Assembly: GCA_003249555.1 (NCBI GenBank)
Contig: QKIQ01000083.1
Location: 62,001 to 126,000, forward strand
Direction of reading: 5' to 3'
From: Clostridia bacterium
GTDB taxonomy: Bacteria; Bacillota; Clostridia; Christensenellales; SZUA-584
DNA: 64,000 nt
Shown: positions 1-9,864 of the stretch, in pieces
Layout: the number at the start of each line of letters is the position of its first letter
Numbering within the stretch: the first letter of the stretch is position 1
Notes under the pieces: generated by a model
Database searches by the model: none
The model's input: the letters and a program-made list of their open reading frames with translations, nothing else
What the model was told of the DNA's origin: nothing
Translations under genes and position numbers: made by a program

Positions 1-1
1 C

Positions 2-220
2 CCTGACACCACGCTTTTTGAAGCCGCGACCATCGCCGCCACATTAAGCAAAGCCAAGGGCGGCGCCAAGGTGTCGGTAGATTACGCGCCCCGCAAAAAC
101 GTGCGCAAGCCAAATGGCGCCAAGCCCGGCATGGTGGTGTATGACGGGTATAATACGATACTCGCTACCCCCGACAAAGCGTTGTTTGAAAAGCTGCTTG
201 TTTCCAAAAACGAACAATAA
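2..220 (+). CDS. rqcH: RqcH (NFACT / FbpA-like) C-terminus, partial
   Basis: The frame is open from the first complete codon at base 2 to TAA at 218-220, giving the last 72 residues of a protein that starts outside the window. It reads like the NFACT-R domain of RqcH: a D-x-T-L-x-E-A-A stretch, then SKAK, VDYAPRKNVRKPNGAKPG and a final VVYDGYNTI-like strand. In this family RqcH binds split 50S subunits that carry stalled peptidyl-tRNA and adds C-terminal alanine tails for quality control; older names are FbpA and fibronectin-binding protein. The catalytic NFACT-N part cannot be seen. It faces yajC tail-to-tail across a shared terminator. The family call is confident; function is inferred from family. 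Confidence 0.85.
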   Translation, partial: PDTTLFEAATIAATLSKAKGGAKVSVDYAPRKNVRKPNGAKPGMVVYDGYNTILATPDKALFEKLLVSKNEQ

Positions 221-248
221 AAAAAGACCGCACGGGTCTTCTTTTGTA
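220..248. terminator. Bidirectional terminator between rqcH and yajC
   Basis: A hairpin with AAGACC at 224-229 and GGTCTT at 235-240 has a T-rich flank on the plus side and seven T residues on the minus side. It can end both rqcH (+) and yajC (-). Confidence 0.75.
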
Positions 249-289
249 CGCATCCCCTCAAAAGCGTCTTTTGAGGAATACTTTTGTCA

Positions 290-601
290 TTACTTTTTAT
301 CTGTCATTTCGTTTTCCGGAAGCTCCGAGTCTTCCACGGTGGCAATTGCGCCTTTGGCAAAAACCATACGCACTTTGTCCGGCATCACTTCGATTGTGAC
401 CAGGTCTTCTTTCACCGCTACGATTTTTCCGTAGATACCACCAATGGTTTTTATCATTTTACCGGGTTTTAAGCTGTCCATCAACTGCTGCATTTGCTTT
501 TTTCTTTTCCGCTGCGGAATAATCATCAACAGAATGAAAACCACAAATATCGCGACAAGAGGTAATATCTGCCCCAAGGAGCCTGCTATATCCGTACCCA
601 T
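290..601 (-). CDS. yajC: Preprotein translocase accessory subunit YajC
   Basis: The 103-residue product has the YajC layout. There is a short N-terminus, one membrane helix at about residues 10-28, then the basic PQRKRKKQMQ stop-transfer segment and a small cytosolic beta domain with the family's KPGxxIxTxGGIxGxI pattern. YajC sits beside SecYEG and joins SecDF during protein export. It starts with ATG at 601, behind an AGGT-rich ribosome site, and lies 187 bases downstream of tgt in the same direction. The tgt-yajC order is common in bacteria and supports the call. secDF, often next, is not here because rqcH occupies the other side. Confidence 0.93.
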   Translation of the reverse strand: MGTDIAGSLGQILPLVAIFVVFILLMIIPQRKRKKQMQQLMDSLKPGKMIKTIGGIYGKIVAVKEDLVTIEVMPDKVRMVFAKGAIATVEDSELPENEMTDKK

Positions 602-671
602 AAAATAAACCTACCTTTATAAAAGATTCTCGAGTATATATACTATATGAGAGATGTCCAATAATCAACTG

Positions 672-705
672 TTTTTTGCGATAAATCGCGATCGTTCGCA
701 AAAAA
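672..705. repeat. Perfect 10-bp inverted repeat with T/A ends
   Basis: TTTTTTGCGA at 672-681 and TCGCAAAAAA at 696-705 pair perfectly around a 14-base loop in the tgt-yajC gap. The T run lies on the 5' side of the stem on both strands, so this is not a classical intrinsic terminator. It may be an mRNA processing or stability structure. Confidence 0.5.
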
Positions 706-788
706 TTCACTTTTCAACGCCGTTTTCGTGGCCGCATGGGGTTTTATCGTTGCTGCTTGCGGTGTTTGCTATCACCGTTTGCGAAAAG

Positions 789-1983
<1,195 letters not shown>

Positions 1984-2015
1984 CATCGCTTTTTGATTGT
2001 ATAGAGACGGGTTTT

Positions 2016-3722
2016 TTATTCGTAAATCGCCCGCACAATGGGAATCACATAGTGGCTGCCATGTCTGTCCTTCACATCCTCAATCATCGCCACCGTCAGA
2101 TACTGTTTAGACTGGCTGTCATCTGCCGGAAATACTACGAACCAGCCCAGTTCCGTGCCCTCCGTATCCTCCTTAGAGCTCTTGATCTCAGCCGTGCCCG
2201 TTTTGCCCGCAACGGAAAGACCCTCTATTTTAAATTCGTGGCCAGTACCGCTTGTGTTCTCGATCACTTGTACCATCGCGTTTTTGACCGTCTGTATGGC
2301 ATCAGGTGAGAACACGTCTTCCTTCCAGACCTGCGGTTCTGTGCTCATTTCCAGAAAAGGCGTCATCATATTACCGCCCGTCACAAAAGCCGAATAGATG
2401 GACGCGAAATGGATGGGGTTTAGTTCCACCTTACCCTGCCCGTAGCCGCTGTTCGCGAGGTCTATCTCATCGTCAAATGCTTGCTCCGTACCAAACGAAG
2501 ATGCGCTAAGACCGAATTCAAACGGCATCTGCTCACCGAAGCCAAGCGTTTTGAGCCCCTCCCCGAACGTGCTGCCGCCAATCTTAATCGCCGCCTTCGC
2601 AAAATAGATGTTGTCCGAATACACCAGTGCGTTCTTTACGTTTGCGGGGTCGCTGTATGTCTTTAGCGTGGTGACGCAAAAATTATTCCAGTTGTCCTGT
2701 TTCCATGCGGTGCCGCTTGGACCAAAATCTTCGTCTGCCGAAAACGCGCCGTTGCTAAGCCCCAGCGCCGCTGTAATGGGCTTGAACGAAGAACCCGGCA
2801 CATACGTTGCCTTGAACCGATTGTACATGGGCCGCGTTTCATCGTTGTTGTACGCCGTCCATTTCTCCTCAGAAAGCCCAAGAATGAAGCTATTCGGGTC
2901 GTAGGAGGGCGTGCTGACAAGCGCAAGAATCTCTCCCGTGTGGGGCGCCATCACAACCGCTGTGCCCTTATCGTTTTTCATCCGATCGTATAGCTTGACC
3001 TGAATGTCCGAATCGATGGTCAGCGTGACATCCTCGCCGTTGTGTGCTTCAGTTTGTGTAAGCACCTGTTTTTCATTTCCGTCCTTGTCCTCGATGTATA
3101 ACTTGCAGCCGTCAATACCGCGGATGCGCTCTTCCAGCAGGCTTTCCATTCCAACCTTGCCGATTTTGCTCTCCGCCGTATAGCCTTCGCTCACATGGGC
3201 CTCCATCTCTTCCGCATTGATATTGTGGATGTAGCCCGTCAACGCCGCTGCCGCTTCACCCAGCACATACACACGGTCTTCCACCGTATCCAAACCGACA
3301 CCATCAACCGTGAGTAGATTTAACTTTGTCTCTTCGTCTGACTTAGATATATTCTTTCCAAGCGGCACCATGAGATCATCCTTCACCCATTTTTCTGACA
3401 GTTTTGCATTTATGGCTTCCACCGACATACCAATAATCTCCGCAACCCTTACGATATCTGCATCTCGCGTCTGGGCATTCAGTTTACCGGGAACCATATA
3501 TACGCTTAATACCTCACTCTTGCCTACGAGCAGTTTGCCGTTTCTATCGAGTATGCTGCCGCGTTCTCCCTTTGTTGTTTTTACTCGAACCTTGTCATCA
3601 TCGCTTAAATTCGGAAATATCAGATTAGACGTCCAGTCTAGCTTATATTCGCCCTTATATTCGCTGAAATAGGCGGTGTTTTCAAATGATATCGCTCCGG
3701 CCTGCGTATCCATTGATGTCAT
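2016..3722 (-). CDS. MecA-type class B penicillin-binding protein, 3' part after amber codon
   Basis: This segment carries the penicillin-binding dimerisation region and the transpeptidase domain of a class B PBP of the low-affinity MecA / PBP3 subclass. The active-site triad is intact: SSFK after PG (Ser at about 311 of this segment), SDN, and KTG in GKTGTAE. The only obstacle is a TAG at 3777-3779. Reading through it joins this part to the upstream 5' part in the same frame, through residues ARNIQIFDITSDG. The joined gene is about 674 codons, close to MecA. The ATG at 3722 is merely the first ATG after the stop and has no clear ribosome site, so independent translation is doubtful. The protein would be anchored outside the membrane to cross-link peptidoglycan. 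It is probably a nonsense mutant or a sequencing error. Confidence 0.85.
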   Translation of the reverse strand: MTSMDTQAGAISFENTAYFSEYKGEYKLDWTSNLIFPNLSDDDKVRVKTTKGERGSILDRNGKLLVGKSEVLSVYMVPGKLNAQTRDADIVRVAEIIGMSVEAINAKLSEKWVKDDLMVPLGKNISKSDEETKLNLLTVDGVGLDTVEDRVYVLGEAAAALTGYIHNINAEEMEAHVSEGYTAESKIGKVGMESLLEERIRGIDGCKLYIEDKDGNEKQVLTQTEAHNGEDVTLTIDSDIQVKLYDRMKNDKGTAVVMAPHTGEILALVSTPSYDPNSFILGLSEEKWTAYNNDETRPMYNRFKATYVPGSSFKPITAALGLSNGAFSADEDFGPSGTAWKQDNWNNFCVTTLKTYSDPANVKNALVYSDNIYFAKAAIKIGGSTFGEGLKTLGFGEQMPFEFGLSASSFGTEQAFDDEIDLANSGYGQGKVELNPIHFASIYSAFVTGGNMMTPFLEMSTEPQVWKEDVFSPDAIQTVKNAMVQVIENTSGTGHEFKIEGLSVAGKTGTAEIKSSKEDTEGTELGWFVVFPADDSQSKQYLTVAMIEDVKDRHGSHYVIPIVRAIYE

Positions 3723-3776
3723 GTAGGTAACAGAATTGCCGTCTGAGGTGATATCGAATATCTGAATATTGCGTGC

Positions 3777-4040
3777 CTAAATGCCCTCATAAATGTTCTT
3801 GTTACGCGCTAAAAAGTCCTCTTTGGGCATCGTGCTGTTTTCGCTTGTGAAGCTGAACATCTTCTCGTAGTCTTTATCCGTAATAGCCAACATGTATACT
3901 TCCAGTATTTGTTCCGGAAGCACCGGATTAATAAACTCTGTGGCTGCCGCTGTCTCCGTATCGGCAACGGGTGTGCTGCCGCAGGCAGCGGTTGCAAGAA
4001 TCACACTTGCCATCACAATACATAAAAATACGCGTTTCAT
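3777..4040 (-). CDS. MecA-type penicillin-binding protein, 5' part (signal and start of NTF2-like domain)
   Basis: The 87 codons encode a lipoprotein-type signal, with the lipobox ATAAC placing Cys at about residue 20. The start of an NTF2-like MecA N-terminal domain follows, with PEQILEVYMLAITDKDYEKM and ending KNIYEGI. The frame then meets TAG (3777-3779) and continues uninterrupted into the transpeptidase part. Start: ATG at 4040, or TTG at 4046, which is better spaced from GGAG. As a free product it would be a short exported lipopeptide without enzyme activity. One base change restores a sense codon: GAG (Glu) or CAG (Gln) fits the family. Together the two parts make one gene with its own promoter, separated from queA. 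Confidence 0.8.
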   Translation of the reverse strand: MKRVFLCIVMASVILATAACGSTPVADTETAAATEFINPVLPEQILEVYMLAITDKDYEKMFSFTSENSTMPKEDFLARNKNIYEGI

Positions 4041-4098
4041 ATTCAACTATTAACCGCTCCGTTTCACTAAAATCATGCTTGTCCATATTTCCCATATA

Positions 4099-4127
4099 AT
4101 TATAGCGCATTCATATTATGTACTCAA
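4099..4127 (-). promoter_or_regulatory. Promoter of the MecA-type PBP gene
   Basis: On the minus strand, -35 TTGAGT (4122-4127) and -10 TATAAT (4099-4104) are separated by exactly 17 bases, about 55 bases before the start codon. A good vegetative promoter argues that the gene was recently functional. Confidence 0.65.
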
Positions 4128-4234
4128 ATAGATATTGTGTCATTATATGTTAGTATTTACTGCAAAAACAAAAGCCGTTGGCGCTTATCGTTAAATATTA
4201 CGCCAAATGGCTCAAAATGAGTGTCTGTTATTAT

Positions 4235-5257
4235 TTACAAAAGAAGCATCGCGTCCCCGAAGCTGAAAAAGCGGTAACGAAGCCGCACCGCTTCATTGTA
4301 AAGCTCAAGCGTTTTCTCGCATCCCGCAAATGCGGAGACGAGCATGATAAGCGTGGATTCGGGAAGATGGAAATTTGTGAGCAGCGCATCCACCGCCTTA
4401 AAGCGGTATCCCGGCTTGATAAATATGTTCGTTGAGCCGCTGCCCGCATGCACGGTTCCCGTTTCGTCCGATGTGGATTCAAGCGTGCGCACGCTGGTGG
4501 TACCCACTGCCACGATACGCCCGCCGTGCTGTCTTGCGCGGTTGATGCTTGCCGCCGCTTCCTCGGTCACACAATAGTACTCGGAGTGCATGATGTGGTC
4601 TTCTACGTTTTCAGCCTTGACAGGACGAAACGTACCGAGCCCCACATGCAGCGTCAGACGCGCAATGGAGACACCCATATCTTCGATTTTTTTCAGTAGT
4701 TCTGGCGTAAAGTGCAAACCCGCCGTCGGCGCAGCGGCAGAACCCTGTTCGCGCGCGTATACCGTCTGATAACGCGATCTGTCTTCCAGCTTCTCGTGGA
4801 TATACGGCGGCAGCGGCATCTCGCCGAGCGCGTCGAGGATTTCCTCAAACACGCCGTCGAAAGCAAATTCCACCTCCGTCACACCGTCTTCTTTCTTCTG
4901 CTCGATCACAGCGCATAGGTGCTGTGAAAACACCACGGCATCGCCGATTTTTAGCTTTCTGCCGGGTCGCAATATCACTTCCCAGCGCGTAAGAGACAGC
5001 CGGTGCAGCAGCAGAAACTCAACATGGCGCTGCGTTCCTTGTTTGATACCGAAAAGCCTTGCGGGCAACACCTTGGTATCGTTTAAGACAAGTACGTCGC
5101 CCTTATGCAAATATCCTTCTATATCGCTGAAGACCTTGTGCGCCGTTTCGCCTGTTTTGCGGTCGTAAACGAGCAACCGCGACGCATCGCGCTTCTCTAT
5201 CGGCGTTTGGGCGATCAGGCTTTCGTCCAGGTCGTAATAAAAATCGCTTGTTTTCAA
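4235..5257 (-). CDS. queA: S-adenosylmethionine:tRNA ribosyltransferase-isomerase
   Basis: QueA moves the ribosyl group of SAM to preQ1 in tRNA, giving epoxyqueuosine. The 340-residue product is collinear with the family, from [18 protein letters not shown] to the closing [11 protein letters not shown]. It includes [20 protein letters not shown] and the [11 protein letters not shown] block. The start is TTG at 5257, directly abutting the TAG stop of ruvB, so translation is probably coupled. An ATG start would cut into the conserved N-terminus. The ruvCAB-queA order with tgt close by is frequent in Firmicutes. Confidence 0.96.
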   Translation of the reverse strand: MKTSDFYYDLDESLIAQTPIEKRDASRLLVYDRKTGETAHKVFSDIEGYLHKGDVLVLNDTKVLPARLFGIKQGTQRHVEFLLLHRLSLTRWEVILRPGRKLKIGDAVVFSQHLCAVIEQKKEDGVTEVEFAFDGVFEEILDALGEMPLPPYIHEKLEDRSRYQTVYAREQGSAAAPTAGLHFTPELLKKIEDMGVSIARLTLHVGLGTFRPVKAENVEDHIMHSEYYCVTEEAAASINRARQHGGRIVAVGTTSVRTLESTSDETGTVHAGSGSTNIFIKPGYRFKAVDALLTNFHLPESTLIMLVSAFAGCEKTLELYNEAVRLRYRFFSFGDAMLLL

Positions 5258-6295
5258 CTAGTCCTCCATGATGTCGAGCTTTAGCTGTGATGAATCGCCG
5301 CGATACGCACAGCCCATGTGCGCGTATGCCAGTTGTGTGGCCACGCGGCCGCGCGGCGTCTTGTTAATAAAACCGAGCTGAATCAAAAACGGCTCATAAA
5401 CATCTTCAATGGTCACGCTTTCCTCGTTGGTGGCGGCGCAGAGCGTGTCCAGACCCACGGGGCCGCCGTTAAACTTGTAAATAATCGCTTCGAGTATAGC
5501 CTTGTCTACACCGTCCAGACCGATTTCGTCCACCTCAAGCATCTCAAGTCCATAGCGCGCGATATCCAGTGTGATGCGCCCCTGACCCTTGACTTCGGCA
5601 AAATCGCGCACACGCTTTAACAGCCTGTTGGCCACGCGCGGTGTCCCTCTCGATCGCGATGCCACCTCAAGCGCCGCATCCTCGTCAATGCCGACATCGA
5701 GTATGCCCGCAGAGCGCTTGACGATCTCACTGAGCTCCTCGTTGGTATACATTTGCAGCCGATTGATCACACCAAAACGGTCTCTGAGCGGCGAAGTGAG
5801 CATGCCCGCGCGCGTGGTTGCGCCCACAAGCGTAAACGGCGGTAAACCAAGCCGCAAAGTACGCGCCGATGGGCCTTTGCCGATAATGATGTCCAGCGCG
5901 TAATCCTCCATCGCGGGATATAGAACCTCTTCCACGCTGCTGTTGAGGCGGTGTATCTCGTCGATAAATAGCACGTCGCCCTTATTCAAATTCGTAAGTA
6001 TAGACGCGAGGTCGCCCGGACGCTCTATCGCGGGACCGGATGTCACACGAATATTCACGCCCATTTCGGCCGCGATGATATACGCAAGCGTCGTTTTGCC
6101 AAGACCCGGCGGGCCGTATAACAGCACATGATCGAGCGACTCACCGCGGCTTTTCGCGGCAGTCATAAATATCTTGAGATTATCCTTCGCCTTTTGCTGA
6201 CCGATATATTCATCCAGTGTCGAAGGGCGAAGGGACAAATCTGTCACACCGTCCGTCTCGCTCATTTCGGCAGATACGATTCTGTTTTCGTCCAA
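5258..6295 (-). CDS. ruvB: Holliday junction branch migration ATPase RuvB
   Basis: RuvB is the AAA+ motor that drives branch migration with RuvA. At 345 residues it shows the RuvB N-terminus ([12 protein letters not shown]), Walker [10 protein letters not shown], Walker B DEIHRL, sensor 1 around GATTRAG and the C-terminal winged helix ([10 protein letters not shown]). The start is TTG at 6295; the GGGGGG ribosome site lies over the ruvA stop. An ATG ten codons later is possible but would remove family-typical residues. It ends with TAG and touches queA. Confidence 0.97.
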   Translation of the reverse strand: MDENRIVSAEMSETDGVTDLSLRPSTLDEYIGQQKAKDNLKIFMTAAKSRGESLDHVLLYGPPGLGKTTLAYIIAAEMGVNIRVTSGPAIERPGDLASILTNLNKGDVLFIDEIHRLNSSVEEVLYPAMEDYALDIIIGKGPSARTLRLGLPPFTLVGATTRAGMLTSPLRDRFGVINRLQMYTNEELSEIVKRSAGILDVGIDEDAALEVASRSRGTPRVANRLLKRVRDFAEVKGQGRITLDIARYGLEMLEVDEIGLDGVDKAILEAIIYKFNGGPVGLDTLCAATNEESVTIEDVYEPFLIQLGFINKTPRGRVATQLAYAHMGCAYRGDSSQLKLDIMED

Positions 6296-6307
6296 GCCTG
6301 TCCCCCC

Positions 6308-6898
6308 TTATGCACCCATACGCTTGAGCGCCATCAATATAAGCTCTTCCGACGTATCTCCGAGGTTTTTCACAGAAGACACGGCACGCATCGCTTCGGA
6401 ACGGTTATAACCCAGCGCCACCAGCGCGGCCAAGGCTTCTGCCTCTACGCCCATTTTGACCGATCCACCCGCCATATCTGCGTCGCCCACAATCTCGCTG
6501 GAGCTGATTTTCTCTGCAAGATCGATGATGATGCGCTGCGCGGTCTTTTTACCTATACCAGGCACCTTCTGCAGCGCCGTTTCGTCAGACGTGATGATCG
6601 CCGCAGCAAGCTCGCTGATTTTCATCGCCGAAAGCACGGCCAACGCTGCCTTGGGGCCGATTCCCGATACACCCGTCAGACGGACAAACATTTCACGTTC
6701 CTCGCAAGAATAAAAGCCGTAGAGCGTGTGCGCGTCTTCACGAACCACAAAATGGCAAAAAAGTTTTGCCGTCTGTCCCGCTTTGATATGGCTCAGCGAC
6801 TGGGATGTGGTAAATATGCGGTAACCGATGCCCCCTGCTTCAACCACGACCATATCCTTCTCTTCGGAAACAACCTCGCCTTTGATATAATCGTACAT
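6308..6898 (-). CDS. ruvA: Holliday junction DNA-binding subunit RuvA
   Basis: The product has 196 residues. The N-terminal OB fold begins MYDYIKGEVV. Two helix-hairpin-helix motifs (LTGVSGIGPKAALAVL and VPGIGKKTAQRIIIDL) bind the junction, and a C-terminal three-helix domain (ALVALGYNRSEAMRAV) contacts RuvB. It forms tetramers on four-way DNA junctions. It lies nine bases after ruvC and twelve before ruvB in the same operon. Confidence 0.97.
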   Translation of the reverse strand: MYDYIKGEVVSEEKDMVVVEAGGIGYRIFTTSQSLSHIKAGQTAKLFCHFVVREDAHTLYGFYSCEEREMFVRLTGVSGIGPKAALAVLSAMKISELAAAIITSDETALQKVPGIGKKTAQRIIIDLAEKISSSEIVGDADMAGGSVKMGVEAEALAALVALGYNRSEAMRAVSSVKNLGDTSEELILMALKRMGA

Positions 6899-6907
6899 AA
6901 TTCCCTC

Positions 6908-7402
6908 TTATCTGATACGGAACGTGTCCGCAAAACGGCTCGAATGCGCGTGGCAGATGGCGCACGCCACCGCGTCCGCCGCATCGTCCGGTTTGATCAC
7001 ATCATTCATGCCAAGAAGCAGCCGCACCATCTCCTGCACCTGCTTTTTGTCCGCATGTCCGTAGCCCACGATAGCCTGCTTGATCTGCATTGGCGTGTAT
7101 TCAAACAACTCCGCGCCGGTGCCAAACGCCGCCGCCATTGCCGCGCCGCGCGCCTGAGCCACCTGTATCACCGTCTTCACATTCTTGCCCGCAAACAGCT
7201 CCTCAAACGCAATGCAATCCGGCTGGTGCTTATGAATCAGCAATCCCACGTTTTCATGCACGATTTTGAGCCGCCTGGGCAGCGGTGTGCCAGCCTGCGT
7301 CACGATAACGCCGCATTCCATGAGCCCCGGTTTGTTACCCTCATAGCGCACAACACCGTAGCCCATTAGCGCGATTCCCGGGTCGATGCCAAGTATGACC
7401 AT
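6908..7402 (-). CDS. ruvC: Holliday junction resolvase RuvC
   Basis: The 164-residue endonuclease cuts four-way junctions symmetrically as a dimer. The RNase-H-like fold is evident: ILGIDPG carries the first catalytic Asp (residue 7), FEELF the second acidic residue, and the C-terminal DDAADAVACAICH the remaining acids. It is the first gene of ruvC-ruvA-ruvB-queA and starts with ATG at 7402, behind GAGAGG. The yebC gene often found upstream is absent. Confidence 0.97.
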   Translation of the reverse strand: MVILGIDPGIALMGYGVVRYEGNKPGLMECGVIVTQAGTPLPRRLKIVHENVGLLIHKHQPDCIAFEELFAGKNVKTVIQVAQARGAAMAAAFGTGAELFEYTPMQIKQAIVGYGHADKKQVQEMVRLLLGMNDVIKPDDAADAVACAICHAHSSRFADTFRIR

Positions 7403-7432
7403 CTATGCGTCCTCTCATGTATTACTAAAATT

Positions 7433-7461
7433 ACTATAAAGGCAAGGCGCATATCTGTCAA
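7433..7461 (-). promoter_or_regulatory. Promoter of the ruvCAB-queA operon
   Basis: The minus strand has a perfect -35, TTGACA (7456-7461), a 17-base spacer and -10 TATAGT (7433-7438), about 30 bases before ruvC. I saw no LexA (SOS) box overlapping it. Confidence 0.75.
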
Positions 7462-7513
7462 ACATTAACGCGAACAATTATTCTCTTTGCCCATTGTGTT
7501 TTTCGAGAATCAC

Positions 7514-7560
7514 ACATAAAAATAGCCGGGTTTGGCTGCCCGTTGCCGTCCCGGCTTATT
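7514..7560 (-). terminator. Terminator after the glycerophosphodiesterase gene
   Basis: On the minus strand, a stem of AGCCGGG and CCCGGCT (7525-7530 with 7550-7555 plus flanks) is followed by ATTTTTATG. Confidence 0.7.
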
Positions 7561-7570
7561 ATTTGTTTCA

Positions 7571-8395
7571 TTATCTTGATGAGGGACAAATAAACTCAAA
7601 GATAATGGCGTCAAAGCAGCGCCTAAGCCGGTCTGCATCATCGGCATCGCGCACCGTCCATGCAAAAAGCTTGCCGCCGAGCAGACGATAAAGACCCAGC
7701 CTTAATCTCTTAATGTCCTCGTGTTTGTAAGCCACAAAATGCGGGCGCGTCACAATATTCGTGTACAATCCCGATAGCAGGAAACCTTGATATAGCGGCT
7801 GACCTATATAGTTTTTTCGTCCTGCCGAAAGCTGACCGCGCACAATGCCGGGCCTGTGCTTTTTAAACCAAAGCACAATGCGCGGATCGAACGATTCGAT
7901 GCAGTAAGGTCCTTTGTATTCATCCAAAATCTCAGCTGTTTTTTCGCAGAGCGCCTTATTACGGCGTGAAATCTTCAGCTCCACAATCATCGCTTCTCTG
8001 CCGCCAACAAGCTTCACTACATCGCTGAAAAGCGGTATCGTCTCAGCCGTGCCGTGCAGCCTGCAGCCTTTCAGCTCCTCATATGTGCAGTCGACGACTT
8101 TCCTATCAATACCGCATACACGATTTAAATTGTCATCGTGGAACACAACAACTTTATCGTCCGCCGTTAATTGAACGTCCAACTCCATGCCGTATCCCGC
8201 TTCAACGGCTGCGCAAAAAGCCGCCATCGAATTTTCAGGCACCGATTTGTCTTTGTTGTGCAGTCCGCGGTGCGCATACAATGCACGCGACAGCACAGGG
8301 CTTATCTGTTTTGGAAAACGGCCGGGTGCCATCAGCAATATATTGATGACCAGCAGTGCGGCGGCCGCGCATATCGCAACTTGTATATAAATCAT
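7571..8395 (-). CDS. Membrane-anchored glycerophosphodiester phosphodiesterase
   Basis: This is a GDPD-family TIM barrel that hydrolyses glycerophosphodiesters to glycerol-3-phosphate and an alcohol. An N-terminal hydrophobic helix (residues about 2-22) should anchor it. Catalytic elements are HRG at about 43-45, the ENS segment, ELDVQ with metal-binding Glu and Asp, and the second catalytic His in VVFHDD. The closing FAWTVRDADDADRL is also typical. It starts at ATG 8395, nine bases after the transporter stop, behind AAGGAAC, so the two genes are co-transcribed. Exact substrate unknown. Confidence 0.9.
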   Translation of the reverse strand: MIYIQVAICAAAALLVINILLMAPGRFPKQISPVLSRALYAHRGLHNKDKSVPENSMAAFCAAVEAGYGMELDVQLTADDKVVVFHDDNLNRVCGIDRKVVDCTYEELKGCRLHGTAETIPLFSDVVKLVGGREAMIVELKISRRNKALCEKTAEILDEYKGPYCIESFDPRIVLWFKKHRPGIVRGQLSAGRKNYIGQPLYQGFLLSGLYTNIVTRPHFVAYKHEDIKRLRLGLYRLLGGKLFAWTVRDADDADRLRRCFDAIIFEFICPSSR

Positions 8396-8403
8396 AACGT
8401 TCC

Positions 8404-9708
8404 TTAATCCGCAGTATCAAACGACTCCAGCTTGCTTGAGGGCGCAATCGGCTTGGAATCGCCATGTCTCACAAACATCATCGTGAAGAACGCAAGCCCC
8501 ACAAACACCGCGCCATACGGAAGCAGCGTGGAAAATCCCACATTATCAAGCATTAAGCCCGACAGAATAGGTGTCACCACCTGCGCAGCCATGGAAAACG
8601 TATAGTAATAACCCGTATATTGCCCGACACTGGCGCCCTTAGACATCTCCAGCACCATGGGCAGTGAATTCACGTTAATGGAGGCCCATGCCACACCGGC
8701 CAGCGCAAAAGACACGTACATGAGCGGCGAATACGCTGTATACAGTGCGGCGGATCCGAACACGGCGGCGAGCAGCACAACGCCGAACATGATACTTTTC
8801 CTCCGCCCGATCTTCGTTGAGATGATACCCACAGGGATAAACGCGAATGTGGCCGCAATTACAGCCACCATGAGAATCAGTGATGCTTGTGATTCCTGCA
8901 TCCCCAGCGCGTTAACCGCGTATTTTGAAAACGATGTGGTCACCGCGTTATAGCCCATAAACCACAAGAATATGGAGACGAGTATCAGCCCCATGCTTTT
9001 GCGAACATCAGACACCAGCTTTGTTTTCACCTTTATCGGGTTGTCAAATTCCTTGGCCTCTTCGGGATCAATGCCCATTGCGGCACTGTCCTCGCGCATT
9101 TTTTTCACCAGTTTGGGTTCTCTGACTTTTAAGAGCAGCACCGCCGTGCCCACCAGCATGATTCCTGCTGTCGTCACAAATATCGGCCAATAGTTCGCTG
9201 CCGGGTCCTTGGTGTCTGGCGCAAGGAACGAGTTGATCAAAAGAATGGACGCACCGCCGACTGCGCCCATGAGATTGATCACCGCGTTGCCCTTGGAACG
9301 AAGCGGCTTGGGCGTCACATCAGGCATCAATGCCACGGCTGGCGAGCGGTATACTGCCATAGCAACCAATACAAAGCCGAGCACCACCATGAAAACAACA
9401 AGCTGACGCGTATGCGTGGCAAAAGGAATGCCCATCATTAAAATCACAGCCGCCAGTGTGCCGATGATAATAAACGGCGTTCTGCGGCCAATCTTTGTTT
9501 GTGTCTTGTCGGAAAGCATGCCGAACAACGGAAGCATAAACAGTGCAATAATGTTGTCGATAGACATAATAAATCCGGACGTTGTGTGGTCAATACCAAA
9601 CCTGTTTTGCAGTATCAGCGGGATAATAAAATCGTAGAGCTGCCAAAATGCAGAGATACTTAAAAATGCAAGACCCACAAGGATGGTGTTCTTGTAATTC
9701 AGCTTCAT
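8404..9708 (-). CDS. MFS transporter, SLC45 / GPH-like
   Basis: The 434-residue polytopic protein has about twelve hydrophobic segments. The loop GMLSDKTQTKIGRRTPFI between helices 2 and 3 is the major-facilitator signature A. The pattern of an LSD loop, GRR and a long central loop rich in charged residues (about 200-230) resembles the SLC45 / glycoside-pentoside-hexuronide carriers. Such carriers move sugars with a cation, but the substrate cannot be read from sequence. It precedes the glycerophosphodiesterase gene in one transcript. Uptake of a glycerophospho compound is possible but is only a contextual guess. Confidence 0.8.
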   Translation of the reverse strand: MKLNYKNTILVGLAFLSISAFWQLYDFIIPLILQNRFGIDHTTSGFIMSIDNIIALFMLPLFGMLSDKTQTKIGRRTPFIIIGTLAAVILMMGIPFATHTRQLVVFMVVLGFVLVAMAVYRSPAVALMPDVTPKPLRSKGNAVINLMGAVGGASILLINSFLAPDTKDPAANYWPIFVTTAGIMLVGTAVLLLKVREPKLVKKMREDSAAMGIDPEEAKEFDNPIKVKTKLVSDVRKSMGLILVSIFLWFMGYNAVTTSFSKYAVNALGMQESQASLILMVAVIAATFAFIPVGIISTKIGRRKSIMFGVVLLAAVFGSAALYTAYSPLMYVSFALAGVAWASINVNSLPMVLEMSKGASVGQYTGYYYTFSMAAQVVTPILSGLMLDNVGFSTLLPYGAVFVGLAFFTMMFVRHGDSKPIAPSSKLESFDTAD

Positions 9709-9816
9709 CGTTGTTCTCCCAATCTATATATTGTTTTGCATATATACTATCACCAAACGGAAGAAATAACAATTTATCAAGGTATGTGTTTTGAAAAGTG
9801 TTTGTAAGGCCGAACC

Positions 9817-9847
9817 ATAAAAAGAGCCTTCCATTAAAGAAGACTCC
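9817..9847 (-). terminator. Terminator of the infC-rpmI-rplT operon
   Basis: The minus strand shows an eight-pair stem GAGTCTTC / GGAAGGCTC followed by TTTTT, eighteen bases after the rplT stop. Confidence 0.75.
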
Positions 9848-9864
9848 TTCCATGCAAAATGTCT

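Noticed and set aside
3777-3779. Genome-wide recoding of TAG or pyrrolysine
   Set aside because: tgt, ruvB, rpsP and iorA end normally at TAG, and no system for recoding is visible.
4155-4195. queA terminator
   Set aside because: The stem is short and bulged (AAGCGCCAACGGCTT) with a broken T tract; not convincing.
6128-7369. 413-codon plus-strand open frame opposite ruvA and ruvC
   Set aside because: Ruv proteins are unmistakable on the other strand; the frame is a GC-driven shadow with no family features or ribosome site.
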